A DNA stretch of 64,000 nucleotides from Geothrix oryzisoli (GCF_022808865.1 NZ_JAKZLB010000001.1:1-64000), one strand, 5' to 3'; numbered from the stretch's first letter, positions 1 to 9,134 are shown. A program made the numbers and translations. Notes: generated by a model not told the origin, from the letters alone.

Positions 1-286
1 GGGGAGGCGGGGGAGGTGGGGGCGGCGCGACCTCAGCCTGCTCGGCGAGATCGATGGCCATGGTCTTCAGGACCTTCTGGCCGGCCTCCGTGTGCTTCGC
101 CAGCTGGAAGGCCACGAGCGCGAACAGCGCATACATGGCAATCGTCGTGGGGATGGTCACCTTGGGGTTGCCCCGCCTGATGGCATCATTCCCGGCGGCG
201 AGGGAGGACTTGTATACCGCGTCCTCCAGCGTCTCCTGGGGAGGTGCCGGCTTTGCAGGGGTTGACTTCTTGGGATCTTTGCTCAT
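1..286 (-). CDS. TonB-like energy transducer, N-terminal part (runs off the window)
   Basis: Reading leftward from an ATG at 286 there is an open frame of 95 codons with no stop before the window edge. The first ~45 residues are Lys/Pro-rich and polar, beginning MSKDPKKSTPAKPAP. One hydrophobic segment follows (IPTTIAMYALFALVAFQLA, about residues 49-67), then a short polar stretch, then a run of seven or more prolines after EQAEVA at the edge. A cytoplasmic N-tail, a single inner-membrane anchor and a proline-rich periplasmic spacer is the layout of TonB-family proteins, which pass proton-motive energy to outer-membrane receptors. A GGGAG ribosome site lies about six bases upstream of the ATG. 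The C-terminal TonB domain is outside the window, so another proline-rich anchored periplasmic protein remains possible. Confidence 0.6.
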   Translation of the reverse strand, partial: MSKDPKKSTPAKPAPPQETLEDAVYKSSLAAGNDAIRRGNPKVTIPTTIAMYALFALVAFQLAKHTEAGQKVLKTMAIDLAEQAEVAPPPPPPPP

Positions 287-548
287 GCGACTCCCGTGAA
301 AGATCCAGGGGAAAAAACAGCGAGCCGAACCGACGGGAACATCGATCCGGCTACGGAGATGGAGATAAAGAACTGGGGCAAGCCCAACGGCTAAGATGGC
401 AAAGGGCGGGCGGATGGTCAAGCTGGAATAACGGGCGCAAGCCCCCATGAACAGGGCATTCGGCGTTTTTTTGCTGGGTTTCGCAACACCCATCTGCGTT
501 TCAAAAGGGTGGCATTGTTAATTTTTGTTAAGAAAGTCGGAACTCCCC
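287..548. other. Divergent intergenic region between TonB-like gene and tgt
   Basis: 262 bases without a convincing gene. The half next to tgt is A/T-rich around 513-535 (ggcattgttaatttttgtta), as expected for a promoter in a GC-rich genome, but no confident -35/-10 pair can be named. A seven-T run lies near 471-477. Confidence 0.4.
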
Positions 549-1697
549 ATGCCGAAGATCACAAGTCCATATTTTTCATTCATCCACGAGTCTGGGGGGT
601 CCTCCGGGGCAGCCCGGGCCGGGAGATTCCACACCTCGCATGGTGAAGTCGAAACACCAGCATTCATGCCGGTTGGGACTCAGGGCACGGTGAAGGGGAT
701 CACCCCCGCCCAGCTCCGGGAGATCGGGCCCCAGGTGATTCTCGGGAACACATACCACTTGGGGCTCCGTCCGGGCGACGCCCTGGTGGCCCAGCATGGC
801 GGCCTGCACCGGTTCATGGGCTGGGATGGGCCTATCCTCACGGATTCAGGCGGGTTCCAGGTTTTCTCCCTCGCATCCCTTAGAAAGATGACCGAGGAGG
901 GGGTCACCTTCCAGAGCCACCTGGACGGCAGCCCCCAGTTCCTGTCGCCGGAGCGCAGCCTGGAGATCCAGCGGAACCTGGGCTCGGACATCTGCATGGC
1001 CCTGGATGAGTGCCCGCCGGGGCGGATGGAGCGGTCCAAGCTGGAACTCAGCATGGCCCGCACCACCCGCTGGCTGGCCCGGAGCCGGGCCGTGCCCCTC
1101 CAGCCCCACCAGGGCCTCTTCGCCATCAACCAGGGGGGCACCCACCTGGACCTGCGCCGGCGCCACCTGGCGGAGGCCCTGGACCAGGACGCGAAGACGC
1201 CCTTCCAGGGCTTCGCCGTGGGCGGCCTCAGCGTGGGCGAGCCCAAGCCGGAGATGAACGCGGTGCTGGCGGAGTTCGTGCGGGAGCTGCCGGCGGACCG
1301 GCCCCGCTACCTCATGGGCGTGGGCACGCCGGAGGACCTGCTCTTCGGCATCGAGCAGGGGGTGGACCTCTTCGACTGCGTCCTGCCCAGCCGCGAAGCC
1401 AGGCACGGCCGGATCCTGACCAGCCGGGGCAAGCTGAACCTCAAGAATGCCCGGCACCGGGAGGCGGACCTGCCCCTGGACCCGGATTGCGCCTGCTACA
1501 CCTGCCGGACCTTCAGCCGGGCCTACCTGCACCATCTCTTCCGTTGCGGCGAGTTGCTGGGCTTCACGCTGAACACGATCCACAACCTGAGCTACACTGT
1601 GGGGCTCACCCGCGCTGCGCGGCAGGCCCTGCTGGAAAACCGCTTTCCGGCGTTCGCCCAGACCGCGCGCGCCCGATGGCAGACCGAGGAGCCCTAG
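549..1697 (+). CDS. tgt: Queuine/preQ1 tRNA-ribosyltransferase
   Basis: TGT swaps guanine-34 of GUN-anticodon tRNAs for preQ1 in queuosine synthesis. The 382-residue product has the family's usual length. Visible marks are the N-terminal GARAGRF-like entry (AARAGRFHTSHGEVETPAFMP), DSGGFQVFSL with the catalytic-pocket Asp, GVGTPEDLL, the FDCVLPSR segment that carries the nucleophilic Asp, and the zinc site CACYTC followed about 25 residues later by a His (NTIHNL). An in-frame TTG at 525 would add eight residues, but ATG 549 aligns with the usual family start and is preferred. yajC begins directly after the stop, and tgt-yajC-secDF is a common bacterial order, so the three are probably co-transcribed. 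Confidence 0.95.
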   Translation: MPKITSPYFSFIHESGGSSGAARAGRFHTSHGEVETPAFMPVGTQGTVKGITPAQLREIGPQVILGNTYHLGLRPGDALVAQHGGLHRFMGWDGPILTDSGGFQVFSLASLRKMTEEGVTFQSHLDGSPQFLSPERSLEIQRNLGSDICMALDECPPGRMERSKLELSMARTTRWLARSRAVPLQPHQGLFAINQGGTHLDLRRRHLAEALDQDAKTPFQGFAVGGLSVGEPKPEMNAVLAEFVRELPADRPRYLMGVGTPEDLLFGIEQGVDLFDCVLPSREARHGRILTSRGKLNLKNARHREADLPLDPDCACYTCRTFSRAYLHHLFRCGELLGFTLNTIHNLSYTVGLTRAARQALLENRFPAFAQTARARWQTEEP

Positions 1698-2009
1698 ATG
1701 ATGATGTACGCCCTTCTTCAGCAGCCCGCGACCGGTGGTCCGGCGTGGATCCAGTTCGTGTTCATCGGCGGCATGGCCCTGATGTTCTACTTCCTCCTCA
1801 TCCGGCCCCAGAGCAAGGCCCGCAAGGAGATGGAGGCCCGCCTGTCGAAGCTGAAGGCCGGCGACGAGGTCGTGCTGACCTCCGGCCTCTACGCCACCAT
1901 CGACCGCGTCGAGGACAAGCACATCTGGCTCAAGCTCGGCGGCTCGGTGGTCAAGGCCCGGCGGGCGGCTGTGGCGGCCCTGGCCAACGAACCCGAATCC
2001 CAGAACTGA
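1698..2009 (+). CDS. yajC: Sec translocase accessory subunit YajC
   Basis: A 103-residue protein with one N-terminal transmembrane segment (QFVFIGGMALMFYFLLIRPQ, about residues 19-38). The invariant LLIRPQ motif follows at the membrane exit, then a small cytoplasmic domain with the KAGDEVVLTSGLYATI signature. YajC associates with SecDF and SecYEG in the inner membrane. Its first codon follows the tgt stop with no gap; three ATGs in a row (1698, 1701, 1707 region) make the exact start uncertain by a few residues. secDF starts 56 bases downstream. Confidence 0.93.
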   Translation: MMMYALLQQPATGGPAWIQFVFIGGMALMFYFLLIRPQSKARKEMEARLSKLKAGDEVVLTSGLYATIDRVEDKHIWLKLGGSVVKARRAAVAALANEPESQN

Positions 2010-2065
2010 TCTTCCCGACCTGCCGGGCCGGCTCCAGCCGGCCCGCCTTTTGTTAGGAGCGCCCC

Positions 2066-4912
2066 GTGACCAAACGGAGCCTCTGGCGCCTCGCCATCGT
2101 CCTCGCCGTGCTGTTCGGCTGCGGCTACTTCTTCACGCCCCTGTCCAAGGTGAAACTGGGTCTCGACCTCCGGGGCGGCGTCCACTTCGAGCTGGAAGTC
2201 CAGGGCCAGGAGGCCCTCGCGGCCGACCTGCGCGACAGCAAGGACCGCCTCGCGGCCCGCCTCAAGGAGAAGGGCCTTCCGGGCGCCATGGTCAGCCTGG
2301 ACGGCGATGCCCTCCGGGTGGAGGGCGTGGGCGCCGACCAGAAGGCCACGGTGGAGAAGGTCGCCAAGGATTTCTTCTCCGGCTACACCTTCGCGGCTGA
2401 GGGGGATGTCTTCCGGCTCAGTCAGAAGGACTCCTACCAGAAGCAGCTCAAGGATGACGCCAACAAGCGGGCTCTGGAGGTCATCGAGAAGCGCATCCGC
2501 GATATCGACCCCGCGAACGTGCTGGAACCCGAGATCACCGCCAGCGGCGCCGAAGGCAACCGCATCGTGGTCGAGATCCCCGGCATCGAGGAGGGCGACC
2601 GCGAGCGCATCAAGAAGCTGCTGGCCACGCCGGGTCACCTGGAGCAGCGCCTGCTGGCCAAGGCGCCCCAGCTCTACTTCAACTCCAAGGAAGAGGCCCT
2701 GGCCGCCTACAAGGGACAGATCCCCTCTGAGTTCGAACTGCTGCCCGAGATCGAGAGCGAGCGCCAGGCCCGTCGGACGGGCCAGGCCGTGGTGAAGGCC
2801 AAGCCCGGTGAAGAGAAGATCAGCCGCTGGGTGCTGCTGGAAAGCCGCGTGGCCGTGGATGGTGCCGACATCATCGATTCGCACCGCGCCTCCAACTCGC
2901 AGACCGAGGCCAACGAGGTCAACTTCACCCTCAACAAGAAGGGCGATGATGACTTCGCCCGCCTGACCGGCATCGCCTCCGAGGAGAACCGCTTCATCGC
3001 CATCGTGCTCGACCGCAAGATCGTCACGGAGCTGAGCGCCAAGGAGAAGATCATCGGCGGCGCGGTCCGCATCAGCGGCAGCTTCAGCGCGCAGGAGGCC
3101 GATGACCTGGCCAGCCAGCTTCGCAGCGGCGCCCTGCGCGCCCCCATGAAGTTCCTCGAGGAGCGCGTTGTGGGTCCCGGCCTGGGGCGCGACTCCATCC
3201 ACGCCGGCGTGCGGGCGGCCGTCATCGGCTTCGCCGCCATCATCGGGTTCATGGTGATCTTCTACCACTGGTCCGGTGCGAACGCGATCGTGGCCCTCAC
3301 CGTGAACGTGATCGTGATGATGGGCCTCCTGGGCTCCTTCCGGGCCACGCTGACCCTGCCGGGCATCGCCGGGTTCGTGCTCACCCTGGGCATGGCCGTG
3401 GACGCCAACATCCTCATCTTCGAGCGCATCAAGGAGGAACTGGGCCTGGGCAAGAGTGTGCCCGGCGCCATCGACGCGGGCTTCGACCGGGTGTTCTGGA
3501 CCATCGTGGACAGCCACGTGACCCAGCTCTTCGCGGCCCTGCTGCTCTTCATCTTCGGCACGGGCCCCGTGAAGGGCTTCGCCGTGACCCTCACCGTGGG
3601 CGTCGTGGCCTCGCTGTTCACCAGCATCTACATCAGCCGCTACATCTACGACTGGGTGCTGGAGCACCATCCGGGCACCAAGACGCTCTCCGTGGGCACC
3701 CACACGTTCTTCAAGGGCTCGTCCTACGACTTCATGAAGTACAAGGGCACGGCCATCGCCATCAGCTGGGGCATCATCCTGATCTCGCTCCTCTATGTGC
3801 GGCCCTGGAATCTCACCCACAGCAACCGCATCCACCTGGGCATGCAGTTCGTGGGCGGCAACGACATGACGGTGCGGTTCCGCGGCGCCATGGAGCCCGA
3901 AACCATCCGGGCCGCCCTGGCCAGGAACGGCTACACGGACGCCTCCGTCGTGGCCTACGAGAATGCCGACAAGACGATCCGCGACTTCTCCGTGAAGGTG
4001 AAAGCCCGGAAGGATGCGGATCAGAAGGACAGCACCATCCAGGCCAACGCCCTTCGCGCCATCTTCAAGCAGATGGACCCCGAAGGCGCGAGCAACCCGC
4101 TCCCGGCCATCAACCTCGAAGGCTCCAAGACGCTGACGGACACGCTGGTGAAGGCCAATCCCGCCGGCATCGGTGGGGATGAAACGGCGCTGCAGGCCAC
4201 CTACACCCCCTTCGCGGAGAAGATCATTGCCGGCCGCGACCGGCTGCCCTCGGGCCTCTACCAGAATTTCGGAGAGCTCCCGCAGGACCTGCCGCAAGCG
4301 GTGAAGGACACGGTCCAGAAGAACTACCGCCTGGGTTCCGTGGGCATCCTCAAGGACGAGAGCTTCTCCCCCAGCATCTCCGGCGAGTGGACGCGTAAGA
4401 CCCTCACGGCCGTGGCCTGGGCGCTTGGCGCCATCCTGGTCTATGTGATGTTCCGGTTCACGGCGAGTTACGCCGTGGGCGGCATCGTGTCCCTGATCCA
4501 CGACATGCTCATGGCCTTGGCCCTCTTCGCGGCCTTCGGCTATGAGTTCAATGTGCCCGTGGTGGCCAGCTTCCTCACCCTCATGGGCTACTCCATGGCG
4601 GACACCATCGTGGTGTTCGATCGAATCCGGGAGAACAGCCACCGGCCGGAGTACCGCCGCGCCACAGTGACCAAGCTGGTGAATGACTCCATCAACCAGA
4701 CCCTCGGCCGGACGATCCTCACCTCCCTGTCCGTGCTGTTCGTGTCGGTCTGCCTCTGGCTCTTCGGCGGCCCGGCCCTCCATGACCTGGCCTTCCCGCT
4801 GGTCATCGGCGTCATCACTGGCACCTACTCGTCCATCTACATCGCCAGCCCCGTGGTGGTGTACTGGGACCAGTGGTTCGGCGGCAAGGACAAGCTCAAG
4901 CAGCACGCCTAA
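2066..4912 (+). CDS. secDF: Fused SecD-SecF protein-export membrane protein
   Basis: SecD and SecF use the proton gradient to help pull secreted proteins through SecYEG. Here both are one 948-residue polypeptide. The SecD half has an N-terminal anchor, the GLDLRGG motif, a large periplasmic region including VLEPEITASGAEGNRIVVEIPG, and a six-helix block with AVDANILIFERIKEEL near residue 450. The SecF half begins near residue 555 (FKGSSYDFMKYKG then a transmembrane helix). It has its own FVGGNDMTVRF segment and a second helix block containing MADTIVVFDRIREN. GTG 2066 is taken as start because it directly precedes the charged-then-hydrophobic anchor (TKRSLWRLAIVLAVLFG). Fused SecDF is known in several bacteria, so the fusion is uncommon but not novel. 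A strong terminator follows. Confidence 0.95.
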   Translation: MTKRSLWRLAIVLAVLFGCGYFFTPLSKVKLGLDLRGGVHFELEVQGQEALAADLRDSKDRLAARLKEKGLPGAMVSLDGDALRVEGVGADQKATVEKVAKDFFSGYTFAAEGDVFRLSQKDSYQKQLKDDANKRALEVIEKRIRDIDPANVLEPEITASGAEGNRIVVEIPGIEEGDRERIKKLLATPGHLEQRLLAKAPQLYFNSKEEALAAYKGQIPSEFELLPEIESERQARRTGQAVVKAKPGEEKISRWVLLESRVAVDGADIIDSHRASNSQTEANEVNFTLNKKGDDDFARLTGIASEENRFIAIVLDRKIVTELSAKEKIIGGAVRISGSFSAQEADDLASQLRSGALRAPMKFLEERVVGPGLGRDSIHAGVRAAVIGFAAIIGFMVIFYHWSGANAIVALTVNVIVMMGLLGSFRATLTLPGIAGFVLTLGMAVDANILIFERIKEELGLGKSVPGAIDAGFDRVFWTIVDSHVTQLFAALLLFIFGTGPVKGFAVTLTVGVVASLFTSIYISRYIYDWVLEHHPGTKTLSVGTHTFFKGSSYDFMKYKGTAIAISWGIILISLLYVRPWNLTHSNRIHLGMQFVGGNDMTVRFRGAMEPETIRAALARNGYTDASVVAYENADKTIRDFSVKVKARKDADQKDSTIQANALRAIFKQMDPEGASNPLPAINLEGSKTLTDTLVKANPAGIGGDETALQATYTPFAEKIIAGRDRLPSGLYQNFGELPQDLPQAVKDTVQKNYRLGSVGILKDESFSPSISGEWTRKTLTAVAWALGAILVYVMFRFTASYAVGGIVSLIHDMLMALALFAAFGYEFNVPVVASFLTLMGYSMADTIVVFDRIRENSHRPEYRRATVTKLVNDSINQTLGRTILTSLSVLFVSVCLWLFGGPALHDLAFPLVIGVITGTYSSIYIASPVVVYWDQWFGGKDKLKQHA

Positions 4913-4959
4913 TGTTCTCCGGGGGGTCCGCGCTGACGCGCACGCCCCCGGACCCCCGA

Positions 4960-4991
4960 GAAGAAGCCCGGCGAAGCCGGGCTTCTTCTTT
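4960..4991 (+). terminator. Rho-independent terminator after secDF
   Basis: A perfect 13-bp stem (gaagaagcccggc, 4960-4972; gccgggcttcttc, 4976-4988) with a GAA loop, followed by TTT. It lies 48 bases after the secDF stop and between convergent genes. Confidence 0.85.
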
Positions 4992-5021
4992 GCTCCAGCT
5001 GATAGCCGATAACCGAGAGCC

Positions 5022-6053
5022 CTACTTCAGGTGCTTCTCGAGAAACGCGTAGATCTCCCTGCGGGACTCCTGGGCCAGGGTGGTGTCGATGCGGTTGAAG
5101 CTGTGGCCGCCGGGGGCGTCCTGGTAGATCTTGTAGTCGAAGGTCTTCCCGGCGGCCTTGAGGGCGTTGATGAGCTGTTCGACCTCCACCACATTCACGT
5201 CTCGGTCATTGGTGTTGGTGTGGATGAGCAGGGGGGTGCGGAGTTTCTGGACGTTCCATACGGGGCTCCGGTGCCGGTATTCGTCCACGGCATCCTTGGG
5301 CTCCTTGCCGATGTGGAACTTGGCGGAGAACTCGGCGACGTAGTCCTGGCCCAGGTAGCCCAGGCGCGTGATGAGGTCGGACACGGGCACGCCGGCATAG
5401 GACACGGCGAACTTCTCCGGATGGTCGAAGACGGCCATGAGGGCGATGAGGCCGCCGTGGCTCCAGCCCACGATGGCGCAGCGCTTCGGATCCACGGGCA
5501 GATGCTCCACGGCCCAGTCCCGGCCCGCCACCACGTCGTCGATTTCCAGGCCGCCATAGTCGATGGCCTCGTAGAAGCCCTTGCCGTAGCCCGTGGAGCC
5601 CCGGTAGTCCGGCGCGATCACGATGTAGCCGCGCTCGATCATCTCCCGCACGATGTGCACGTGGTAGGTGCCGAAATCGCCGTGGACGCCGCCATGCGGC
5701 AGGACGATGAGGGGCAGCTTCCGTCCCTTCTCGGCCTTGCGGGGCACGAAGACATACTGCTGGATCTTCAGCGGGTGCCGCGCGTTCTTGATGCCGTAGG
5801 TCTCCTCGCCCTTCGGGTTCGGCGGGCCGGTGTAGGTCACCTTGTCCACCACTGCCACGTCCGAGAGGCGCTGGAACCAGAGCTGGTCATCCGCGGCCTT
5901 CCGCACCGCATCGAGTTCCCAGTTGAGGCTCTTGACGCCGCTCTCCACCCTCTGGAGGCGGTCGGCGCCGGGGTTGGCCTGGCCGTGAAGCGCAGGCGGC
6001 AACACGAGGAGAAGGACGGGAAGGCCGGCGGACGGCCTGATCGGAAAGCGCAT
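5022..6053 (-). CDS. Secreted S9-like alpha/beta hydrolase
   Basis: A 343-residue protein with a signal-peptide-like start (FPIRPSAGLPVLLLVLPPALHGQA). The remainder is an alpha/beta-hydrolase domain resembling prolyl-oligopeptidase (S9) catalytic domains without the beta-propeller. HGG (120-122) forms the oxyanion region, GWSHGG holds the nucleophile Ser198, a late Asp lies in TNDRDVN, and the final His is in PGGHSFN. RGSTGYGKGFYEA and RSPVWNVQKLRTPLLIHT are typical S9 segments. It is likely an exported peptidase or esterase; the substrate cannot be told. A GGGAG site precedes the ATG. It is convergent with secDF. Confidence 0.85.
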   Translation of the reverse strand: MRFPIRPSAGLPVLLLVLPPALHGQANPGADRLQRVESGVKSLNWELDAVRKAADDQLWFQRLSDVAVVDKVTYTGPPNPKGEETYGIKNARHPLKIQQYVFVPRKAEKGRKLPLIVLPHGGVHGDFGTYHVHIVREMIERGYIVIAPDYRGSTGYGKGFYEAIDYGGLEIDDVVAGRDWAVEHLPVDPKRCAIVGWSHGGLIALMAVFDHPEKFAVSYAGVPVSDLITRLGYLGQDYVAEFSAKFHIGKEPKDAVDEYRHRSPVWNVQKLRTPLLIHTNTNDRDVNVVEVEQLINALKAAGKTFDYKIYQDAPGGHSFNRIDTTLAQESRREIYAFLEKHLK

Positions 6054-6197
6054 GGACAGCTCCCATTTTCAGCCCAGCCTAGCGCGGGTGGCCTCGTCAC
6101 GCGAGGGTAGATCGCCATGGCGGAGTGTGGACAAACCCAGGGGTTCCCTTGACCATCGAGGGTGATTCTTGCCCATCCCGTCTTCCCCGGAGGAACC

Positions 6198-7922
6198 ATG
6201 ACCCAGGCCTTGAGAGGCTCCGCCGTCGCTGCATCCATCGTGGCCCTTGCCGCCGGGGTGCCGGCCCAGGCGCAGGGTCTGCCGACCCCCATCCTGGTCC
6301 GCGCCGACCCCCAGATGGTCTATCCAGGCAGCCCTGGCTGGCTGGATGCCAGCGGCCGCGTGGTCATCACGCTCTACGGGGAGAATCTCGCCCCCAACGA
6401 TGGCTACAGCCATCCTGCGGGCCCGGATGGGGGCTATCAGCACATCTTCATCCGGGGAGTCTCCCCCCACGGAGATCAGGCGACCCCCTGGGTTCCCGCC
6501 ACCGCCGCGAACGGCTGCCAGATGTATGGCGGCACCTCCACGAGCGGGCTCAGCCTCGGCATCGATCCGGCCCGCTACCTCAGCGAGCCCGGGAGCCACC
6601 TCCAGGTGAAGCTCTGGGTCTCGCTGACGGCCACCGGAGCCGCGGATCCCGTCGGCTCCGGCAGCATGAGCAGCTCCTGGTCGGCCATCAAGACCATCGA
6701 TGTGGCCCCTGCGGGCGCCACGAAGCCCACTCCCGCATCTTCGCCGTCGGCTCCGTCCGTCATCAGCCGCCTCGTGCCGGCGGACTTCACGCTGGGGGCG
6801 CCGGGCCAGGACTACCGCCTGCGCATCTACGGGACCTTCGCCAGCGGGGCCTGCCAGGTCATCTTCAATGGCGACGCCGCGGCTCCAGTGCCCGGTGAGG
6901 ACGCGGCCGTGGGATACGAGATGACGCCCAACTGGACCTCCACGGGAAGCGACAACGTCTTCCGCGTCACCATCCCCGCGAAGTACCGCCGCTCCACGCC
7001 GGGGCAGCTGTCGATCGTGGTGGTGGATCGCGCCGGCCGCGCCACCCAGCCGAAGGCGGTCACCTTCACCGCCATGACGGCGCATCCCGCCGGCCGACCC
7101 GCTGTGGGCCTTCCTGCGGCGGTCCGCACCCCGGCTTCCGCCGTTCCGCCCGTGGGCGTGCAGGCTGCGCCCCCGGAGCGATCCCCGGCGATCCAGGTGA
7201 AGCTGCTCCCCGTCCCGAAACTCCCGGAGGTGCCCCCCGACGTCGCCGGACGGAGCCAGCGGCTGGCGGCCCGCATTCCGGGCCCGGCCCGACTCCGCTA
7301 CGATCTGGTCCGGACCGAGGTGCTGCGCGCCATGCGCACGCCCGCCGCGGACCTCCGCACCGTCGCCCAGAACGCGGTCAGGGGCCAGTTCGCGGGGGCC
7401 GCGAGTCCCGATATCGAGGCGTTGGTGGCCATGGTCCTGATGGAAACCTCCCGTTCGGCGGAGCAGGACCTTCGGGATGCGCTGGCGGCCATGGAGCAGA
7501 TCAATCAAGCCAAACAGGCCCAGCGCGACCAGGCCCAGCGCCTGCAGGAACAGGAACGGCGGCTCCAGGCGCCGATGCGGCAGGCCACGCCTGGCGTGGC
7601 GGTGGCGCCCGGGCTGCTCCGGGTGGCGTCCAAGGTGCCGCGGAGCGTGACGAGGACTCCGGTCTTGAACCTGGAGCTGCCCAGGCTGGCTCCGGACCTG
7701 ATCCATCCGCCGGCGCCGCGCCAGGATCTGACGGCCGCCCAGGTCGAGGCGGAACTGGCCAGGACCAAGGGCAACCTGGACGACCTGTCCGAGATGAGCG
7801 AGATGCAGCAACTGCAGCTCCAGCAGGCCATGGACAAGCGGGCCAAGGTCATAGAGCTGATTTCGAACATCCTGCGGAAGTTCGCCACCACCGAGGATTC
7901 GCTGCTCCGGAACCTCAAGTAG
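6198..7922 (+). CDS. Exported protein of unknown function with C-terminal coiled coil
   Basis: ATG 6198 is chosen because GGAGG sits five bases upstream and a clean signal peptide follows (MTQALRGSAVAASIVALAAG, then VPAQAQ). The frame opens further upstream but without these signs. The ~574-residue product has a Gly/Ser/Thr-rich N-terminal half with two beta-rich modules: about residues 20-180, and a second after ISRLVPADFTLGAPG that looks like an IPT/Ig-type fold. A Pro/Ala-rich linker follows. A helical C-terminal third is rich in Gln, Glu, Met and Leu (EQINQAKQAQRDQAQRLQEQ; EMQQLQLQQAMDKRAKV) and predicts coiled coil. I do not recognise the family. Its stop lies one base from the stop of the convergent deformylase gene. 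Confidence 0.6.
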   Translation: MTQALRGSAVAASIVALAAGVPAQAQGLPTPILVRADPQMVYPGSPGWLDASGRVVITLYGENLAPNDGYSHPAGPDGGYQHIFIRGVSPHGDQATPWVPATAANGCQMYGGTSTSGLSLGIDPARYLSEPGSHLQVKLWVSLTATGAADPVGSGSMSSSWSAIKTIDVAPAGATKPTPASSPSAPSVISRLVPADFTLGAPGQDYRLRIYGTFASGACQVIFNGDAAAPVPGEDAAVGYEMTPNWTSTGSDNVFRVTIPAKYRRSTPGQLSIVVVDRAGRATQPKAVTFTAMTAHPAGRPAVGLPAAVRTPASAVPPVGVQAAPPERSPAIQVKLLPVPKLPEVPPDVAGRSQRLAARIPGPARLRYDLVRTEVLRAMRTPAADLRTVAQNAVRGQFAGAASPDIEALVAMVLMETSRSAEQDLRDALAAMEQINQAKQAQRDQAQRLQEQERRLQAPMRQATPGVAVAPGLLRVASKVPRSVTRTPVLNLELPRLAPDLIHPPAPRQDLTAAQVEAELARTKGNLDDLSEMSEMQQLQLQQAMDKRAKVIELISNILRKFATTEDSLLRNLK

Positions 7923-7923
7923 C

Positions 7924-8817
7924 CTAGTCGCCTTCCCAGCTCACCCAGCCCGCCCGGCCCGGGATCTCCCGGCGGGAGACGGCCTTGGCCGGCGGGTTGG
8001 CGGCCTTGAGCTCCGGCAGCCAATCGGCGTGGGTGCGGGCCAGGACGCCGCGCTCGCGCAGGCCGCCGAGGAAGGCGTCGAAGGTCTCGAAGAGGGCGCC
8101 ACCTTCGACCTCTGTGTGCAGGGCGTACACGTTCAGTGCGTCCTCGCGCACCAGGTCCCAGACCTCGCGGTTCACCTGGTCCGGCGTGCGGCCGTCCAGG
8201 CCCAGCAGCTCGTCCAGGGTGGGCAGGGTGGTGGGGATCTGGAGGGTGCTGAGCGCGCGCCCCTTCACGACGGGGTAGAAGGGCGCGAGGCCCCGGCAGT
8301 CGCCGGCATAGGCTAGGCCGTAGGCCTCCTGGAGCTCCAGCGTGGTGTCGTTGCAGCGCCAGGCGGGGCTCACGGCGCCCAGGGGCTTCTCGCCGAAGAC
8401 CGTGCCGAAGGCCTCGTGGGCATTCGCGTACCAGTCCGACAGCCACCGGCGCGACTTGCGGTCCAGCAGGTCGTGGTACTGCACATGGTCCCAGGCGTGG
8501 ATGCCCACCTCATGGCCGGCCGCCTTCGCGGCCTGCATCTCGGCGGCGGCCCGCTTCCAGATGATGGGCGCAGGGATGAGCACGCCGTACATCATGGTCT
8601 TGAAGCCGTAGAGCTTGGTGGCGTTGGTGCGCCGCATCTTGGCCAGGAAACCCTTGCGGAAGATGCGCCGGATGGCTTTGCCGCTGTTGTCGGGACCGAA
8701 GCTGAAGTAGAAGCTGGCCCGCATCTGGTGCTTGTCCAGCAGGCGCAGCAGGGTGGGGATGCCCGTGACCGAGCCTTCCAGGGTGTCGACGTCCACGCGG
8801 AGGGAAATGGCTTTCAT
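7924..8817 (-). CDS. ArnD-like polysaccharide deacetylase/deformylase
   Basis: A 297-residue NodB-fold protein. It matches the pattern of ArnD, which deformylates 4-deoxy-4-formamido-L-arabinose on undecaprenyl phosphate: LRVDVDTLEGS near the N-terminus (metal Asp), SFGPDNSGKAIRR, RRTNATKLYG, EVGIHAWDHVQYH with the His ligands, AGDCRGLAPF, QIPTTLPTLDE, and a closing GRAGWVSWEGD. ATG 8817 begins the conserved MKAISLRVDVDT, so an upstream extension to 8871 is not used. No arnA, arnB, arnC or arnT gene is nearby, so the true substrate may be another formylated or acetylated lipid-linked sugar. Membership of the ArnD subgroup is strong; the reaction is inferred. Confidence 0.85.
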   Translation of the reverse strand: MKAISLRVDVDTLEGSVTGIPTLLRLLDKHQMRASFYFSFGPDNSGKAIRRIFRKGFLAKMRRTNATKLYGFKTMMYGVLIPAPIIWKRAAAEMQAAKAAGHEVGIHAWDHVQYHDLLDRKSRRWLSDWYANAHEAFGTVFGEKPLGAVSPAWRCNDTTLELQEAYGLAYAGDCRGLAPFYPVVKGRALSTLQIPTTLPTLDELLGLDGRTPDQVNREVWDLVREDALNVYALHTEVEGGALFETFDAFLGGLRERGVLARTHADWLPELKAANPPAKAVSRREIPGRAGWVSWEGD

Positions 8818-9134
8818 GCTGATTCCTCGAAGCTTCCATTGCACCCGCGAATGGCCCCTCCCACAAGGCATGACTCCCGGAGACTGGGACCCGACCCAGA
8901 GGTGTCCGCTCTGGATTCGGACAGGAAACGGGTCCGGACCCGTCGCGATAGTTGGGTAATAACGAGACAGAGTCTCTTGTTCTTGTTTGCCGCGACCATC
9001 CCGGGAACGCCCGTCATTCCTGCCTCCGGACAGGCCGCACCTCCCTGCATGAAAAAGGGATTCTGCCTGGCGTTATCCGATCTATGATCATCGCGATCCA
9101 TTCCAGACAGTCCCATCACATAGGAGGTATCGCC
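8818..9134. promoter_or_regulatory. Upstream region of the aldehyde oxidoreductase cassette, with three dyads
   Basis: 317 bases between divergent genes, with no credible gene. It contains TGTCCG-N9-CGGACA (8903-8923), the 12-bp palindrome GGGTCCGGACCC (8930-8941) and GAGACAGAGTCTC (8964-8976). These dyads within about 75 bases could be operator sites for the aor cassette or the deformylase gene. No confident promoter hexamers were found. A perfect AGGAGG (9122-9127) precedes the ferredoxin ATG. Confidence 0.4.

Noticed and set aside
1889-4906. Very long open frame antisense to secDF
   Set aside because: It is rich in His, Gly, Gln and Ala with no domain sense and mirrors a clear secDF gene. 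Such frames are expected in GC-rich DNA.
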